From: Geodermatophilus tzadiensis
Lineage (GTDB): Bacteria; Actinomycetota; Actinomycetes; Mycobacteriales; Geodermatophilaceae
Direction: 5' to 3'
DNA: 64,000 bases
NCBI RefSeq assembly: GCF_003002915.1
Contig: NZ_PVTG01000007.1
Location: 1 to 64,000, forward strand
In this document: positions 26,026 to 33,720 of the stretch, one piece after another
Layout of the letters: each line of letters opens with the position of its first letter
Numbering within the stretch: position 1 is the first letter of the stretch
Notes under the pieces: generated by a model
Told to the model about the DNA's origin: nothing
The model's database searches: none
Seen by the model: only the letters and a program-made list of their open reading frames with translations
Program-made: the position numbers and the translations under genes

Positions 26026-26507
26026 TCAGGGGCCGGGGCGGCACGCCCAGAGGCCCACTGACAGCGGCTCGAGCAGCGCGGCGGCGGCGTCGCCCGGGCC
26101 GTCGGGCACCGGGTGGGCGAAGGCGGCGTGCACGACGACGTACTCGGCGAGCGCGCCGTCGACCGGCGGGGTGGCGAAGCGCACGCCCGGGCAGAGGTCG
26201 TAGCGGCCGGCCAGGCACTGCGCGCAGGCAGGTCGGGCACGCCGGGCTCGACCGACACCGGCTGCCCGACGGCCGGGGCGGCCACGATCGGGCCGAGCGC
26301 GACCACCTCCCCGGCCGCCTCGTGGCCGAGCACCAGCGGGGCCTCCACGACGGGGCGGCCGATCCGCCCGTGGTCGTGGTGGTGGGTGTCGGAGCCGCAC
26401 ACCCCCACCGCGGTGACGCGGACGAGCACCTCGCCCGGGCCCGGCTCGGGGACCGGGCGCTCCTCGACGACGACGTCGCCGGGGCCGCGCAGCACCGCGG
26501 CGCTCAC
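26026..26507 (-). pseudogene. Decayed zinc-dependent alcohol (sorbitol/xylitol-type) dehydrogenase
   Basis: The 5' part reads as the N terminus of a medium-chain zinc dehydrogenase ([43 protein letters not shown]). Within 26227-26231 the frame is lost by a net one-base deletion, inside the structural-zinc loop. The next frame resumes with [31 protein letters not shown] and [13 protein letters not shown], then stops. The entire NAD-binding domain is missing: the coding sequence breaks off just before the leader of the ATPase gene. So there is both a frameshift and a 3' deletion of about half the gene. It occupies the operon position where a polyol dehydrogenase would be expected. Confidence 0.88.
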
Positions 26508-26530
26508 GGCACGGCCCTCACGGCACGGCC
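26503..26530. repeat. Two tandem 14-base repeats at pseudogene start
   Basis: CTCACGGCACGGCC occurs twice in direct succession (26503-26516 and 26517-26530), followed by a partial third copy. It lies between the permease stop and the pseudogene start, so it looks like a small duplication in the operon's decaying segment. Confidence 0.85.
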
Positions 26531-26531
26531 C

Positions 26532-27425
26532 TCACTTCACGGCGCCCAGCGACAGGCCCTGCACCAGCTTGTCCTGCGCGGCGAACCCGGCGATGAGCAC
26601 CGGCAGCGACACCACGAACGCCGCGGCGCACACCTGGGCGAGGAACAGGCCCTGGCTGGTGACGAAGCCGGTCAGGTACACCGGCGCGGTCTGCGCGACG
26701 GTGCCGGTGAGGGTGCGGGCGAGCAGCAGCTCGTTCCAGCTGAAGATGAAGCAGATCAGCGACGTGGCCGCGATGCCCGGCAGCACGATCGGCGCCACCA
26801 CCCGGCGGAGGGTGAGCAGCAGCCCCGCGCCGTCCATCGACGCCGCCTCGAGGATCTCCACCGGCACCTCGGCGAGGAAGGAGCGCATCATCCACACCGC
26901 GATCGGCAGGTTCATCGCGGTGTACAGGACGATGAGCAGCCAGATGTTGTCCAGCAGCCCGCTGAACTGGGCGAACAGGTAGATCGGCAGCAGGCCGGCC
27001 ACCACCGGCAGCATCCGGGTGGACAGGAAGAAGAACAGCACGTCGGTCCACTTGCGCACCGGCCGGATCGACAGCGCGTACGCCGCCGGGATGGCCAGCA
27101 GCAGCACGATCACCGTGGACACCACGCTGGCGGTCAGCGAGTTCAGCAGCGAGGGCCAGGGGTTGGCGCCGGTGCCGATGCCGAAGAAGGACCGGTAGCC
27201 CTCCAGCGTGAGCGGGGCGAGCACCGACGGCGGGTTGGTCGCGGCGTCCTGCTCGCTGTGGAACGACGTCAGGACCATCCAGAGGACCGGCAGGACGAAC
27301 AGGATCCCGATCAGCCAGGCGAGCAGGGCGAGCAGGGCGCCGCCGCGGGGCTTGCGCGGCCGGCGCGGCTCGCCGCCGGGGGTGCGGGTGGCGGCGACCG
27401 GGGCGACGTCGGTGACCGAGCTCAT
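26532..27425 (-). CDS. Polyol/sugar ABC permease, MalG-like (SmoG type)
   Basis: Inner-membrane permease of 297 aa with six expected membrane segments after a Pro/Arg-rich N terminus. The EAA loop is present as EILEAASMDGAGLLLTLRRV, the ATPase-contact region. The C terminus (KLVQGLSLGAVK) is typical of MalG-type subunits. ATG 27425 overlaps the stop of the partner permease (ATGA). Confidence 0.9.
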   Translation of the reverse strand: MSSVTDVAPVAATRTPGGEPRRPRKPRGGALLALLAWLIGILFVLPVLWMVLTSFHSEQDAATNPPSVLAPLTLEGYRSFFGIGTGANPWPSLLNSLTASVVSTVIVLLLAIPAAYALSIRPVRKWTDVLFFFLSTRMLPVVAGLLPIYLFAQFSGLLDNIWLLIVLYTAMNLPIAVWMMRSFLAEVPVEILEAASMDGAGLLLTLRRVVAPIVLPGIAATSLICFIFSWNELLLARTLTGTVAQTAPVYLTGFVTSQGLFLAQVCAAAFVVSLPVLIAGFAAQDKLVQGLSLGAVK

Positions 27426-28387
27426 CGCGCGTTCTCCTCCTGGAACAGCGTCGAGACCGTCCGCAGCGCGAGCGTGGCGATGACGATCGTGCCGATGACC
27501 ACCACGACGCCCGCCGCCGACGCCCGGCCGTAGTCGTGCGCCTGGTAGAAGGTCTGGTAGATGACGTAGGGGAGGTTGGCGGTGCCCAGCCCGCCGGACG
27601 TGATCGTGAAGACCGCGTCGAAGTTCTGGACGATGTAGATCGACCCCAGCAGCGCGCCCAGCTCCAGGTAGCGGCGCAGGTGCGGGAACGTCATGTAGCG
27701 GAAGACCTGCCAGCTGCTCGCGCCGTCGATGCGCGCGGCCTCGATGACGTCCAGCGGCCGGCTCTGCAGCCCGGCCAGCAGGATCAGCATCATGAACGGC
27801 GTCCACTGCCAGACGAGCGCGATCTCGACCGAGACCAGCGGCGCGGTGGTGATCCAGTCCGGCTGCGGCGCGTCCTGCGACCCGAACAGGCGCCAGATCG
27901 CGGTGAGCGTGCCGTTGAGCAGGCCGTACTCGGGGTTGAACAGCGCGTGCTTCCACAGCAGCGCCGCGGCCACCGGGACGACGAGGAACGGCGTGATCAT
28001 CAGCGTGCGCACCACGCCGCGGCCGCGGAACTGCCGGTCGAGCAGCAGCGCGATGCCCAGGCCCAGCAGCAGGCTGACCAGGACGACGACCACGGTGAGC
28101 ACGACCGTGGTGAGGATCGCCTCGCGCATGTTCACGTCGGTGAGCACGCTGGCGTAGTTGCTGAAGCCGGTGAACCCGCGCTCGTCGGGGTAGTAGGCGT
28201 TCCAGTCCATGAACGACACGACGAGCGTGACGACGAAGGGCAGCTGCGTCACCACGATCGTGAAGACGAGCGCCGGCAGCAGGGGCGCGCGGCGGGCCCA
28301 GTCCGACGTGCGCCGCAGCGCCCCGGAGGGCGGCGGGGGCGGCGGTGTCCCGACGTCGTCGCGCCTGCGCTCGATGGTCGTGCTCAT
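27422..28387 (-). CDS. Polyol/sugar ABC permease, MalF-like (SmoF type)
   Basis: Inner-membrane permease of 321 aa. The N terminus has a poly-Pro run followed by the first membrane helix (LVFTIVVTQLPFVVTLVVSF). The EAA loop is DVIEAARIDGASSWQVFRYM. It pairs with the overlapping MalG-like gene and lies 70 bases after the binding-protein gene. ATG 28387 was chosen over a longer Arg-rich frame upstream. Confidence 0.9.
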   Translation of the reverse strand: MSTTIERRRDDVGTPPPPPPSGALRRTSDWARRAPLLPALVFTIVVTQLPFVVTLVVSFMDWNAYYPDERGFTGFSNYASVLTDVNMREAILTTVVLTVVVVLVSLLLGLGIALLLDRQFRGRGVVRTLMITPFLVVPVAAALLWKHALFNPEYGLLNGTLTAIWRLFGSQDAPQPDWITTAPLVSVEIALVWQWTPFMMLILLAGLQSRPLDVIEAARIDGASSWQVFRYMTFPHLRRYLELGALLGSIYIVQNFDAVFTITSGGLGTANLPYVIYQTFYQAHDYGRASAAGVVVVIGTIVIATLALRTVSTLFQEENAR

Positions 28388-28457
28388 GGCCGCTCCTCCC
28401 CCTCGCGGGCCGGTCCGGGGCCCGCGGTCTCACCGGTCCGGGTGGCGGGTCGCCCGC

Positions 28458-29852
28458 TCATCCCGACTCGCGCTCGCGGTAGCGCTCGGCGACGTCCTCG
28501 GCCAGGTCCTGGCCCCGGGCGAGCGCCTCGTCGACGGTTATCTGGCCGGCGATCGCCGAGCTCACGTCCTGCGACACCTGCGTGGCCAGGTCCGGGAACT
28601 CGGGGATGCCGAGGAACTGGATGCCGGGCGCCGGCCGCGGCTGCACGCCGGGGTCGTCGGGGTCGGCGGCCTGGATGGCGGCCAGGGTCGGCTCGGCGAA
28701 CGCGGAGGCCTCGGCCAGGTAGTCGGGGTTGCTGTAGGTGGAGGCCCGCTTGCCGGCGGGCACCCGCGACCAGCCGAGCTCGGCGCCGACGAGCTCCTCG
28801 TACTCCCGGCTCGAGGCCCAGGAGACGAACTCCCACGCGGCGTCCTTCTTGGTGCTGGCCTGCTGGATGGCCCAGGACCAGGCGTAGAGCCACCCCGAGC
28901 TGTCGGTCTCGACCACCGGCGCGGGCACGTAGCCCATCAGGCCCTTGACCGGTGACCCCTCGGCCTCCAGCGAGCCGGCCGCCGAGGTGGCGTCGTACCA
29001 CATCGCGGCGTTGCCCTGGACCACGTTGTTCAGGCACTCGGTGAACCCGGCCTGGGGTGCGCCGGTCTCGCCGTGCGCGCGCACCAGGTCGACGTAGAAC
29101 TGCACCGCGTCGCGGAACTCCGGGCTGTCGACCTGCGGCTCCCAGTCCTCGGTGAACCAGGTGCCGCCGAAGGTGTTGACCACGGTGGTCAGCGGCGCGA
29201 AGACCTGCCCCCACCCGGGCTGCCCGCGCAGGCAGATCCCGGCCATCCCCGGTTCGACGCCGTCGACCGCGGCCGCGATCTCGGCGACCTCCTGCCAGGT
29301 CGGGTCGGCCGGCATCTCGATGCCCGCGGCCTCCAGCACGTCGGTGCGGTACATCAGGAAGGAGGACTCGCCGTAGAACGGCTCGCCGTAGAGCCGGCCG
29401 TCGTCGCCGGACAGCGACGCGGTCAGCGGCGCGAGGACGTCGTCCTGGTCGAACCCGGTGTCGGCCTCGACGTAGTCGTCGAGCGGGGCGATCCACTCGC
29501 TGCGGGCGTAGATCGGGATCTCGAAGTTGCTCAGCGTGGCGACGTCGTACTGGCCGGCCTGGCTGGAGAACTCCTGGCTGATCTTGTCGCGGACGTCGTT
29601 CTCCGGCAGCACCGTGTAGTTGACCGTGATGCCGGTCTCGGCGGTGAAGTGCTCCGCGGTCAGCTGCTGCAGGTCCTCCATCTGCGGGTTGTTGACCATC
29701 AGCACGTTGATCGTGTCGGGCCCGCCGGCGCTGGGGCCACCGCCCCACCCGGCGCACCCGCTCACCCCCAGCGCCACCACCACGGCCGCGACGGCGGCGG
29801 GAGCAGGTCGCACGTGTCCGGACACCGGCGTCCCCCCATCCCGGTGACCCAT
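28458..29852 (-). CDS. Polyol/sugar ABC substrate-binding lipoprotein (SmoE type)
   Basis: Extracellular solute-binding protein of 464 aa, family 1. The signal peptide ends in VSGC, a lipobox; the mature protein begins with a Gly-rich linker and INVLMVNNPQMEDL. Pocket-region segments such as GEPFYGESSFLMYRTDVLEAAG and PAGKRASTYSNPDYL fit polyol-binding relatives. ATG 29852 is annotated; GTG 29825 has a better ribosome binding site (GGGGGG) and may be the real start. First gene of the operon, directly downstream of a dyad cluster shared with the SorC-type regulator. Confidence 0.88.
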   Translation of the reverse strand: MGHRDGGTPVSGHVRPAPAAVAAVVVALGVSGCAGWGGGPSAGGPDTINVLMVNNPQMEDLQQLTAEHFTAETGITVNYTVLPENDVRDKISQEFSSQAGQYDVATLSNFEIPIYARSEWIAPLDDYVEADTGFDQDDVLAPLTASLSGDDGRLYGEPFYGESSFLMYRTDVLEAAGIEMPADPTWQEVAEIAAAVDGVEPGMAGICLRGQPGWGQVFAPLTTVVNTFGGTWFTEDWEPQVDSPEFRDAVQFYVDLVRAHGETGAPQAGFTECLNNVVQGNAAMWYDATSAAGSLEAEGSPVKGLMGYVPAPVVETDSSGWLYAWSWAIQQASTKKDAAWEFVSWASSREYEELVGAELGWSRVPAGKRASTYSNPDYLAEASAFAEPTLAAIQAADPDDPGVQPRPAPGIQFLGIPEFPDLATQVSQDVSSAIAGQITVDEALARGQDLAEDVAERYRERESG

Positions 29853-29853
29853 G

Positions 29854-29903
29854 TCGCTCGTTTGAGCGAGGTGTCACTCAGATGTGTGTGGCGTGAGTCT
29901 CAC
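29854..29903. promoter_or_regulatory. Dyad cluster between polyol operon and SorC regulator
   Basis: Three overlapping or adjacent inverted repeats share TGAG/CTCA half-sites. TCGCTC-GTTT-GAGCGA is perfect (29854-29869), TGAGCGA-GGTG-TCACTCA has one mismatch (29863-29880), and GTGAG-T-CTCAC is perfect (29893-29903). They lie just upstream of the binding-protein gene on one side and 74 bases before the regulator on the other. This is the expected position for SorC-family operators. Confidence 0.6.
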
Positions 29904-29977
29904 CGGCACCGGACCCTGCGTCAAGGCGTTGTGCCACAGTGAGCCGCGCGGTGCTCAGATGAGCAGCAGGAGGGGTC

Positions 29978-30925
29978 ATGGCGGAGGACCACGTCGGGCC
30001 GGCCGGGATCGTGCTGAGCGCCTCCATCGCGCGCCGCTACTACCTCGACGGCCGCTCCAAGGTCGAGATCGCCGACGAGTTCGGGCTCAGCCGGTTCAAG
30101 GTGGCCCGGCTGCTCGACGCCGCCCGCCGCAGCGGCCTGGTCCGCATCGAGATCCGCCACGAGGGCGGCATCGACGTCGACCTCTCCGTCCGGCTGCGCG
30201 ACCGCTACGGCCTGCAGCACGCCGTCGTCGTCGACACCCCGGACGACGACGACGCGTCGCTGCGCGGCCACCTGGGCCGGGCCGCCGCGGGGCTGCTGGC
30301 GGAGGTGGTCACCCCCGACGACGTGCTCGGGCTGGCCTGGGCGCGGGCGGTGAGCGCGATGGCCGAGGCGCTGCCGCCGCTGCCCGGGACGCCGGTGGTG
30401 CAGCTGACCGGGGTGCTGTCGGTACCCGGCGGCCCCGACACCTCGGTCGACGTCGTCCGCGGGGTGGCCCGGGCCTCCGGCGGCACGGCGTACGTGTTCT
30501 ACGCGCCGTTCACCGTCCCCGACGCCGCGACCGCCGCCGCCCTGCGCCGGCAGCCCGAGGTCGCCCGGGCCTTCGCCCAGCTCCCGCACGTGACCCGGGC
30601 GGTCGCCGGCGTGGGCCTGTGGGCACCCGGCCAGTCGACGCTGTACGACGCGGTGTCCGAGGAGGACCGCGCGGCCCTGGACCGGCTCGGGGTGGTCGCC
30701 GACGTCTCGGGCGTCTTCCTGTCCGCCGACGGCGAGCCGGTCGCGACCGGGCTGGCCGACCGGATGATCGGCATCGGCGCCGAGCAGCTGCGGCAGATCC
30801 CGGAGGTGCTCGTCCTCCCCTACGGCACGGCCAAGGCGCCCGCCGTCCGCGCCGCCCTCCGCAGCGGCCTGGTCGGTGGCATCGTGACCCACACGGCCCT
30901 GGCCCACGCCGTGCTCGGCGACTGA
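29978..30925 (+). CDS. SorC/DeoR-type sugar-binding transcriptional regulator
   Basis: Regulator of 315 aa. The N-terminal helix-turn-helix is SKVEIADEFGLSRFKVARLL (residues about 27-46). A sugar-binding domain follows, with GVLSVPGGPDTSVDVVRG and an effector-site loop near VGLWAPGQSTLYDAVS. These proteins respond to phosphorylated sugars or polyols. It is divergent from the polyol ABC operon and so is the probable controller through the dyads between them. GTG/ATG choice is clear: ATG 29978 follows AGGAGG. Confidence 0.9.
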   Translation: MAEDHVGPAGIVLSASIARRYYLDGRSKVEIADEFGLSRFKVARLLDAARRSGLVRIEIRHEGGIDVDLSVRLRDRYGLQHAVVVDTPDDDDASLRGHLGRAAAGLLAEVVTPDDVLGLAWARAVSAMAEALPPLPGTPVVQLTGVLSVPGGPDTSVDVVRGVARASGGTAYVFYAPFTVPDAATAAALRRQPEVARAFAQLPHVTRAVAGVGLWAPGQSTLYDAVSEEDRAALDRLGVVADVSGVFLSADGEPVATGLADRMIGIGAEQLRQIPEVLVLPYGTAKAPAVRAALRSGLVGGIVTHTALAHAVLGD

Positions 30926-30989
30926 GGCCCGGCGCCGCCCGTCGGGTCCGCCCGGCCGGTCCCGCCCGACGAGTCCCGCGAGGAGGCCA

Positions 30990-31787
30990 GTGCCCGGGCA
31001 CCAGGAGCGCGAGGTCCCGCTCGAGGGGGGCACCACCAACCACGGGCGGGTGGTGCGGGTCGGCGACACCGTCCGCCGGCCGCTGCGGCCCTCCAGCCCG
31101 GCCACCCACGCGCTGCTCGAGCACCTGGAGCGGGTCGGGTTCCCCGGGGCGCCGAGGTTCCTCGGGATCGACGAGCAGGGCCGCGAGGTGCTCAGTTACG
31201 TGCCCGGCCGCGCGGCGACCGCGCCGCACCCGGCGGAGGCGCTCACCGACGCGGCGCTGGTGAGCGTGGCGCACCTGCTGCGCGACTACCACCGCGCGGT
31301 CGCCGGCCTCGACCCCGCGCCGCACCCCTGGCCGGCGTCCCCGCCCCCGGACTTCGCCGGCGAGCTGGTCAGCCACAACGACGTCAACCTGGACAACGTC
31401 GTCTTCCGCGGCGGACGGGCGGTCGCCCTCATCGACTTCGACCTGGCCAGTCCGGGCAGCCGGCTGTGGGACGTCGCCTGTGCCGTCCGGCTGTGGGCGC
31501 CGCTGCGCCCCGACCGCCACATCGACGACGCCCGGCGGGGGCGGGCGCTGCGCCGGCTGCGCGTGTTCGCCGACGCCTACGGGCTCGACGGCGCCGGCCG
31601 CGACCGGCTGGCGGCGGCGGTGCTGGCCAACCACGAGTGGTGCTACGACGTCGTCACCACCGCCGCCGCCAACGGCCACGCCGCCTTCGCCCGCTACTGG
31701 TGGGCCGGGGGCGCCATGCGGCGGGCCGCCGAGACCCGCCAGTGGTACCTGGACTCGGCCGACCTGCTGCGCGACGCGCTCAGCTGA
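30990..31787 (+). CDS. Aminoglycoside phosphotransferase-family kinase
   Basis: Small-molecule kinase fold, 265 aa. The catalytic loop is SHNDVNLDNVVF (His-Asn-Asp version) and the metal-binding loop VALIDFDLASPG. GTG 30990 follows GAGGAGG. Members phosphorylate antibiotics, sugars or choline-like compounds; nothing here points to antibiotic resistance. It lies 64 bases after the SorC regulator on the same strand, so it could be co-transcribed and act on a sugar alcohol, which is speculation. Converges with the next gene, overlapping by eight bases. Confidence 0.8.
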   Translation: MPGHQEREVPLEGGTTNHGRVVRVGDTVRRPLRPSSPATHALLEHLERVGFPGAPRFLGIDEQGREVLSYVPGRAATAPHPAEALTDAALVSVAHLLRDYHRAVAGLDPAPHPWPASPPPDFAGELVSHNDVNLDNVVFRGGRAVALIDFDLASPGSRLWDVACAVRLWAPLRPDRHIDDARRGRALRRLRVFADAYGLDGAGRDRLAAAVLANHEWCYDVVTTAAANGHAAFARYWWAGGAMRRAAETRQWYLDSADLLRDALS

Positions 31788-32961
31788 GCCCGGCGCCGGC
31801 CGCGGCCGGGCGGGGTGCGACCCGGACGGGCCGGGCGTCGGGGAAGGACCGGTCGCCGAAGAGCACCCGGCGGGCCGCGGCCCGCCCGGGCGGCGTCCGC
31901 AGCAGGGTGAACGCGGCCGCGGCGACGGCGGGCGTGCGCACCTGGGCCAGCCCCCGGCGCAGCGCCAGCCGGCCGCGGAAGGCGGCGCGCAGCGCGGCGC
32001 CGTCGTAGGCCGCGAGCGCGTCGGGCCGGCCGGTCCGCAGCGCCTCGTCGAGGACGTCGGCGGCCAGGTCGGACAGCCGCAGGCACGGGTCGAGGCCGCC
32101 GGCGGTCAGCGGGGACACCGCGCCGGCCGCGTCGCCGACGAGCAGCCCGTCGGCGCAGCCGATCCGGCGCAGCAGGCCGCCCACCGGGATCGGGCCGCCG
32201 CGCCGCTCCACCTCCGCCGGGCGCGGGAGGCCGGCCAGCCCGGGCGCGGTGGCGGCGAAGCGGGCCAGCGTGCGGCGCAGGCCGCCGGGGAAGCGCTCGG
32301 CGTACCCGGCCACGCCGATGTGCGCGTGCCGGCCGTCGTCGACCACCCAGGCGAGGTAGCCGGGCGCCAGCGAGGGGTCGAGCACGCAGTGGAACGCCGG
32401 GGGGAGCCCGCGGTCGGGAACGGCGGAGACCTCCTCGGCGCCGACCAGCAGGTGCCGGTTGCGGTCCAGGCCCAGGTCGCGGGCGACGTGCGAGCGGGCG
32501 CCGTCGGCGCCGACGAGGAAGCGGGCCCGCACCCGGGCCGGCCCGCCGGGACCCACCAGCAGGGACACGCCGTCCCGCCGGCCGGCGTAGCGGGTGCCCA
32601 GTGCCAGCCGCACCCCGGCGCGCACCGCGGTGCCGGCCGCGGCGGCGTAGAGCGGGCCCATGTCGCCCACCCGGTACTCGTCGCGCTCGCTGACCAGGGT
32701 CACCGGGCGGCGCAGCCCGGGCGGGTGGAGCACCACCCGCCGGATCGGCGGCCCGAGGCACTCCGGCGGCAGGGCGAAGTCGTCGAGGGTCTTGCGGACG
32801 AAGATGCCGGTGGTCCGCACGGCGCCGGCCAGCGCGGGCCGGCGCTCGGCCAGCAGCACGGAGTGGCCGGCACCGGCGAGCCGGGTGGCGGCGTGCAGCC
32901 CGGCCAGCCCCGCGCCGACGACCAGGACGTCGACCTCCTCGCCGACCGGGCCCCGGCTCAC
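31780..32961 (-). CDS. FAD-dependent oxidoreductase, geranylgeranyl-reductase-like
   Basis: Flavoprotein of 393 aa. The FAD-binding motif is VDVLVVGAGLAGLHAATRLA at the N terminus, the mid-protein motif FLVGADGARSHVA, and GLLVGDAAGAVSPLTAGGL contacts the FAD ribitol. The arrangement matches the geranylgeranyl reductase/digeranylgeranylglycerophospholipid reductase family, which saturates isoprenoid double bonds. GTG 32961 overlaps the XRE gene stop (GTGA) with AGGAGG upstream. It ends a run of genes that includes a phospholipase and an acyltransferase, which favours a lipid-related role. Confidence 0.8.
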   Translation of the reverse strand: MSRGPVGEEVDVLVVGAGLAGLHAATRLAGAGHSVLLAERRPALAGAVRTTGIFVRKTLDDFALPPECLGPPIRRVVLHPPGLRRPVTLVSERDEYRVGDMGPLYAAAAGTAVRAGVRLALGTRYAGRRDGVSLLVGPGGPARVRARFLVGADGARSHVARDLGLDRNRHLLVGAEEVSAVPDRGLPPAFHCVLDPSLAPGYLAWVVDDGRHAHIGVAGYAERFPGGLRRTLARFAATAPGLAGLPRPAEVERRGGPIPVGGLLRRIGCADGLLVGDAAGAVSPLTAGGLDPCLRLSDLAADVLDEALRTGRPDALAAYDGAALRAAFRGRLALRRGLAQVRTPAVAAAAFTLLRTPPGRAAARRVLFGDRSFPDARPVRVAPRPAAAGAGLS

Positions 32962-33203
32962 CGGGCCGCCTCCTGCACCGGGTGCGGCGCCTCGTGCTCG
33001 TCGGGGACCCACTCGAGCAGGTCGCCGGGCTGGCACCCGAGCACCCGGCACATGGCCTCCAGCGTGCTGAACCGGACGGCCTTGGCGCGGCCGTTCTTCA
33101 GCACCGCCACGTTGGCCGGCGTCAGCCCCACCCGCTCGGCGAACTCCCCCACGCTCATCTTGCGACGCGCCAGCTCGACGTCGATGCGCACGACGATGGC
33201 CAT
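32958..33203 (-). CDS. Small XRE-family regulator, YozG-like
   Basis: DNA-binding protein of 81 aa that is little more than a Cro/CI helix-turn-helix: MSVGEFAERVGLTPANVAVL, then STLEAMCRVLGCQPGDLLEW. The subfamily typically sits next to a DUF2975 membrane protein, as here; the ATG shares one base with that gene's stop. Probably autoregulates the pair through the dyad at 33704-33720. Confidence 0.9.
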   Translation of the reverse strand: MAIVVRIDVELARRKMSVGEFAERVGLTPANVAVLKNGRAKAVRFSTLEAMCRVLGCQPGDLLEWVPDEHEAPHPVQEAAR

Positions 33204-33682
33204 CAGATGACCGCGTCCAGGTCGGTCCGCAGCGAGGTCGCCTGCCGCAGCAGCGCCCGCACGACCACGATCAGCAGCCCGAGCGCACCCACCCCGGCGA
33301 CCGCCAGCAGGAGCAGCAGCGGCAGGCCGGGGTCGTCCGCGGTGAGCAGCACACCGGCGGTCACGACCGCCAGCACGGCCCAGCCGGCACCGATGGCCCC
33401 GAGGACGAGGTCCACCCAGCGCGAGGCGCCGTCGCTGAAGATGCGGTCCTGCTCGAACAGGGTGAGCAGCTTCGCGGTGGCCACGACCACCACCTGCGCG
33501 CAGACCACCCAGAAGACCGTCACCGCGGTCAGCGGCCACCGCAGGTGGGCGAGGTCGGGACGCTCCTCGGCCAGGTGCGCGAACTGGCCGGGCAGCGACA
33601 CGGTCTCGAGCACGACCAGCAGCCCGAAGATCAGGACGAGGAGGACGCGGAGCGGGACGACGGCCCGGCGAGCGGTGACCAC
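33203..33682 (-). CDS. DUF2975 membrane protein
   Basis: Protein of 159 aa with four predicted membrane helices (VLLVLIFGLLVVLETVSL; LTAVTVFWVVCAQVVVVA; VDLVLGAIGAGWAVLAVV; LLLLLAVAGVGALGLLIVVV). The sequence between helices 2 and 3 (TLFEQDRIFSDGASRWVD) is characteristic of DUF2975. Function unknown. It is invariably paired with a small XRE regulator in many genomes, and its partner overlaps it here. GTG 33682 has only a weak ribosome binding site. Confidence 0.88.
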   Translation of the reverse strand: MVTARRAVVPLRVLLVLIFGLLVVLETVSLPGQFAHLAEERPDLAHLRWPLTAVTVFWVVCAQVVVVATAKLLTLFEQDRIFSDGASRWVDLVLGAIGAGWAVLAVVTAGVLLTADDPGLPLLLLLAVAGVGALGLLIVVVRALLRQATSLRTDLDAVI

Positions 33683-33703
33683 GAACCGATCGTCGATGAC
33701 TAC

Positions 33704-33720
33704 CTATCGAGAGTCAATAG
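33704..33720 (-). promoter_or_regulatory. 17-base dyad before the DUF2975-XRE pair
   Basis: CTATCGA (33704-33710) and TCAATAG (33714-33720) form an inverted repeat with one mismatch around GAG. It is AT-rich compared with its surroundings and overlaps the stop codon and last codons of the acyltransferase gene. Its position 21 bases before the DUF2975 start suggests an operator for the YozG-like repressor. Confidence 0.55.

Noticed and set aside
30990..31787. Antibiotic-resistance kinase
   Set aside because: Only the general APH fold is visible. Its context is a sugar regulator, and nothing suggests aminoglycoside or macrolide specificity.
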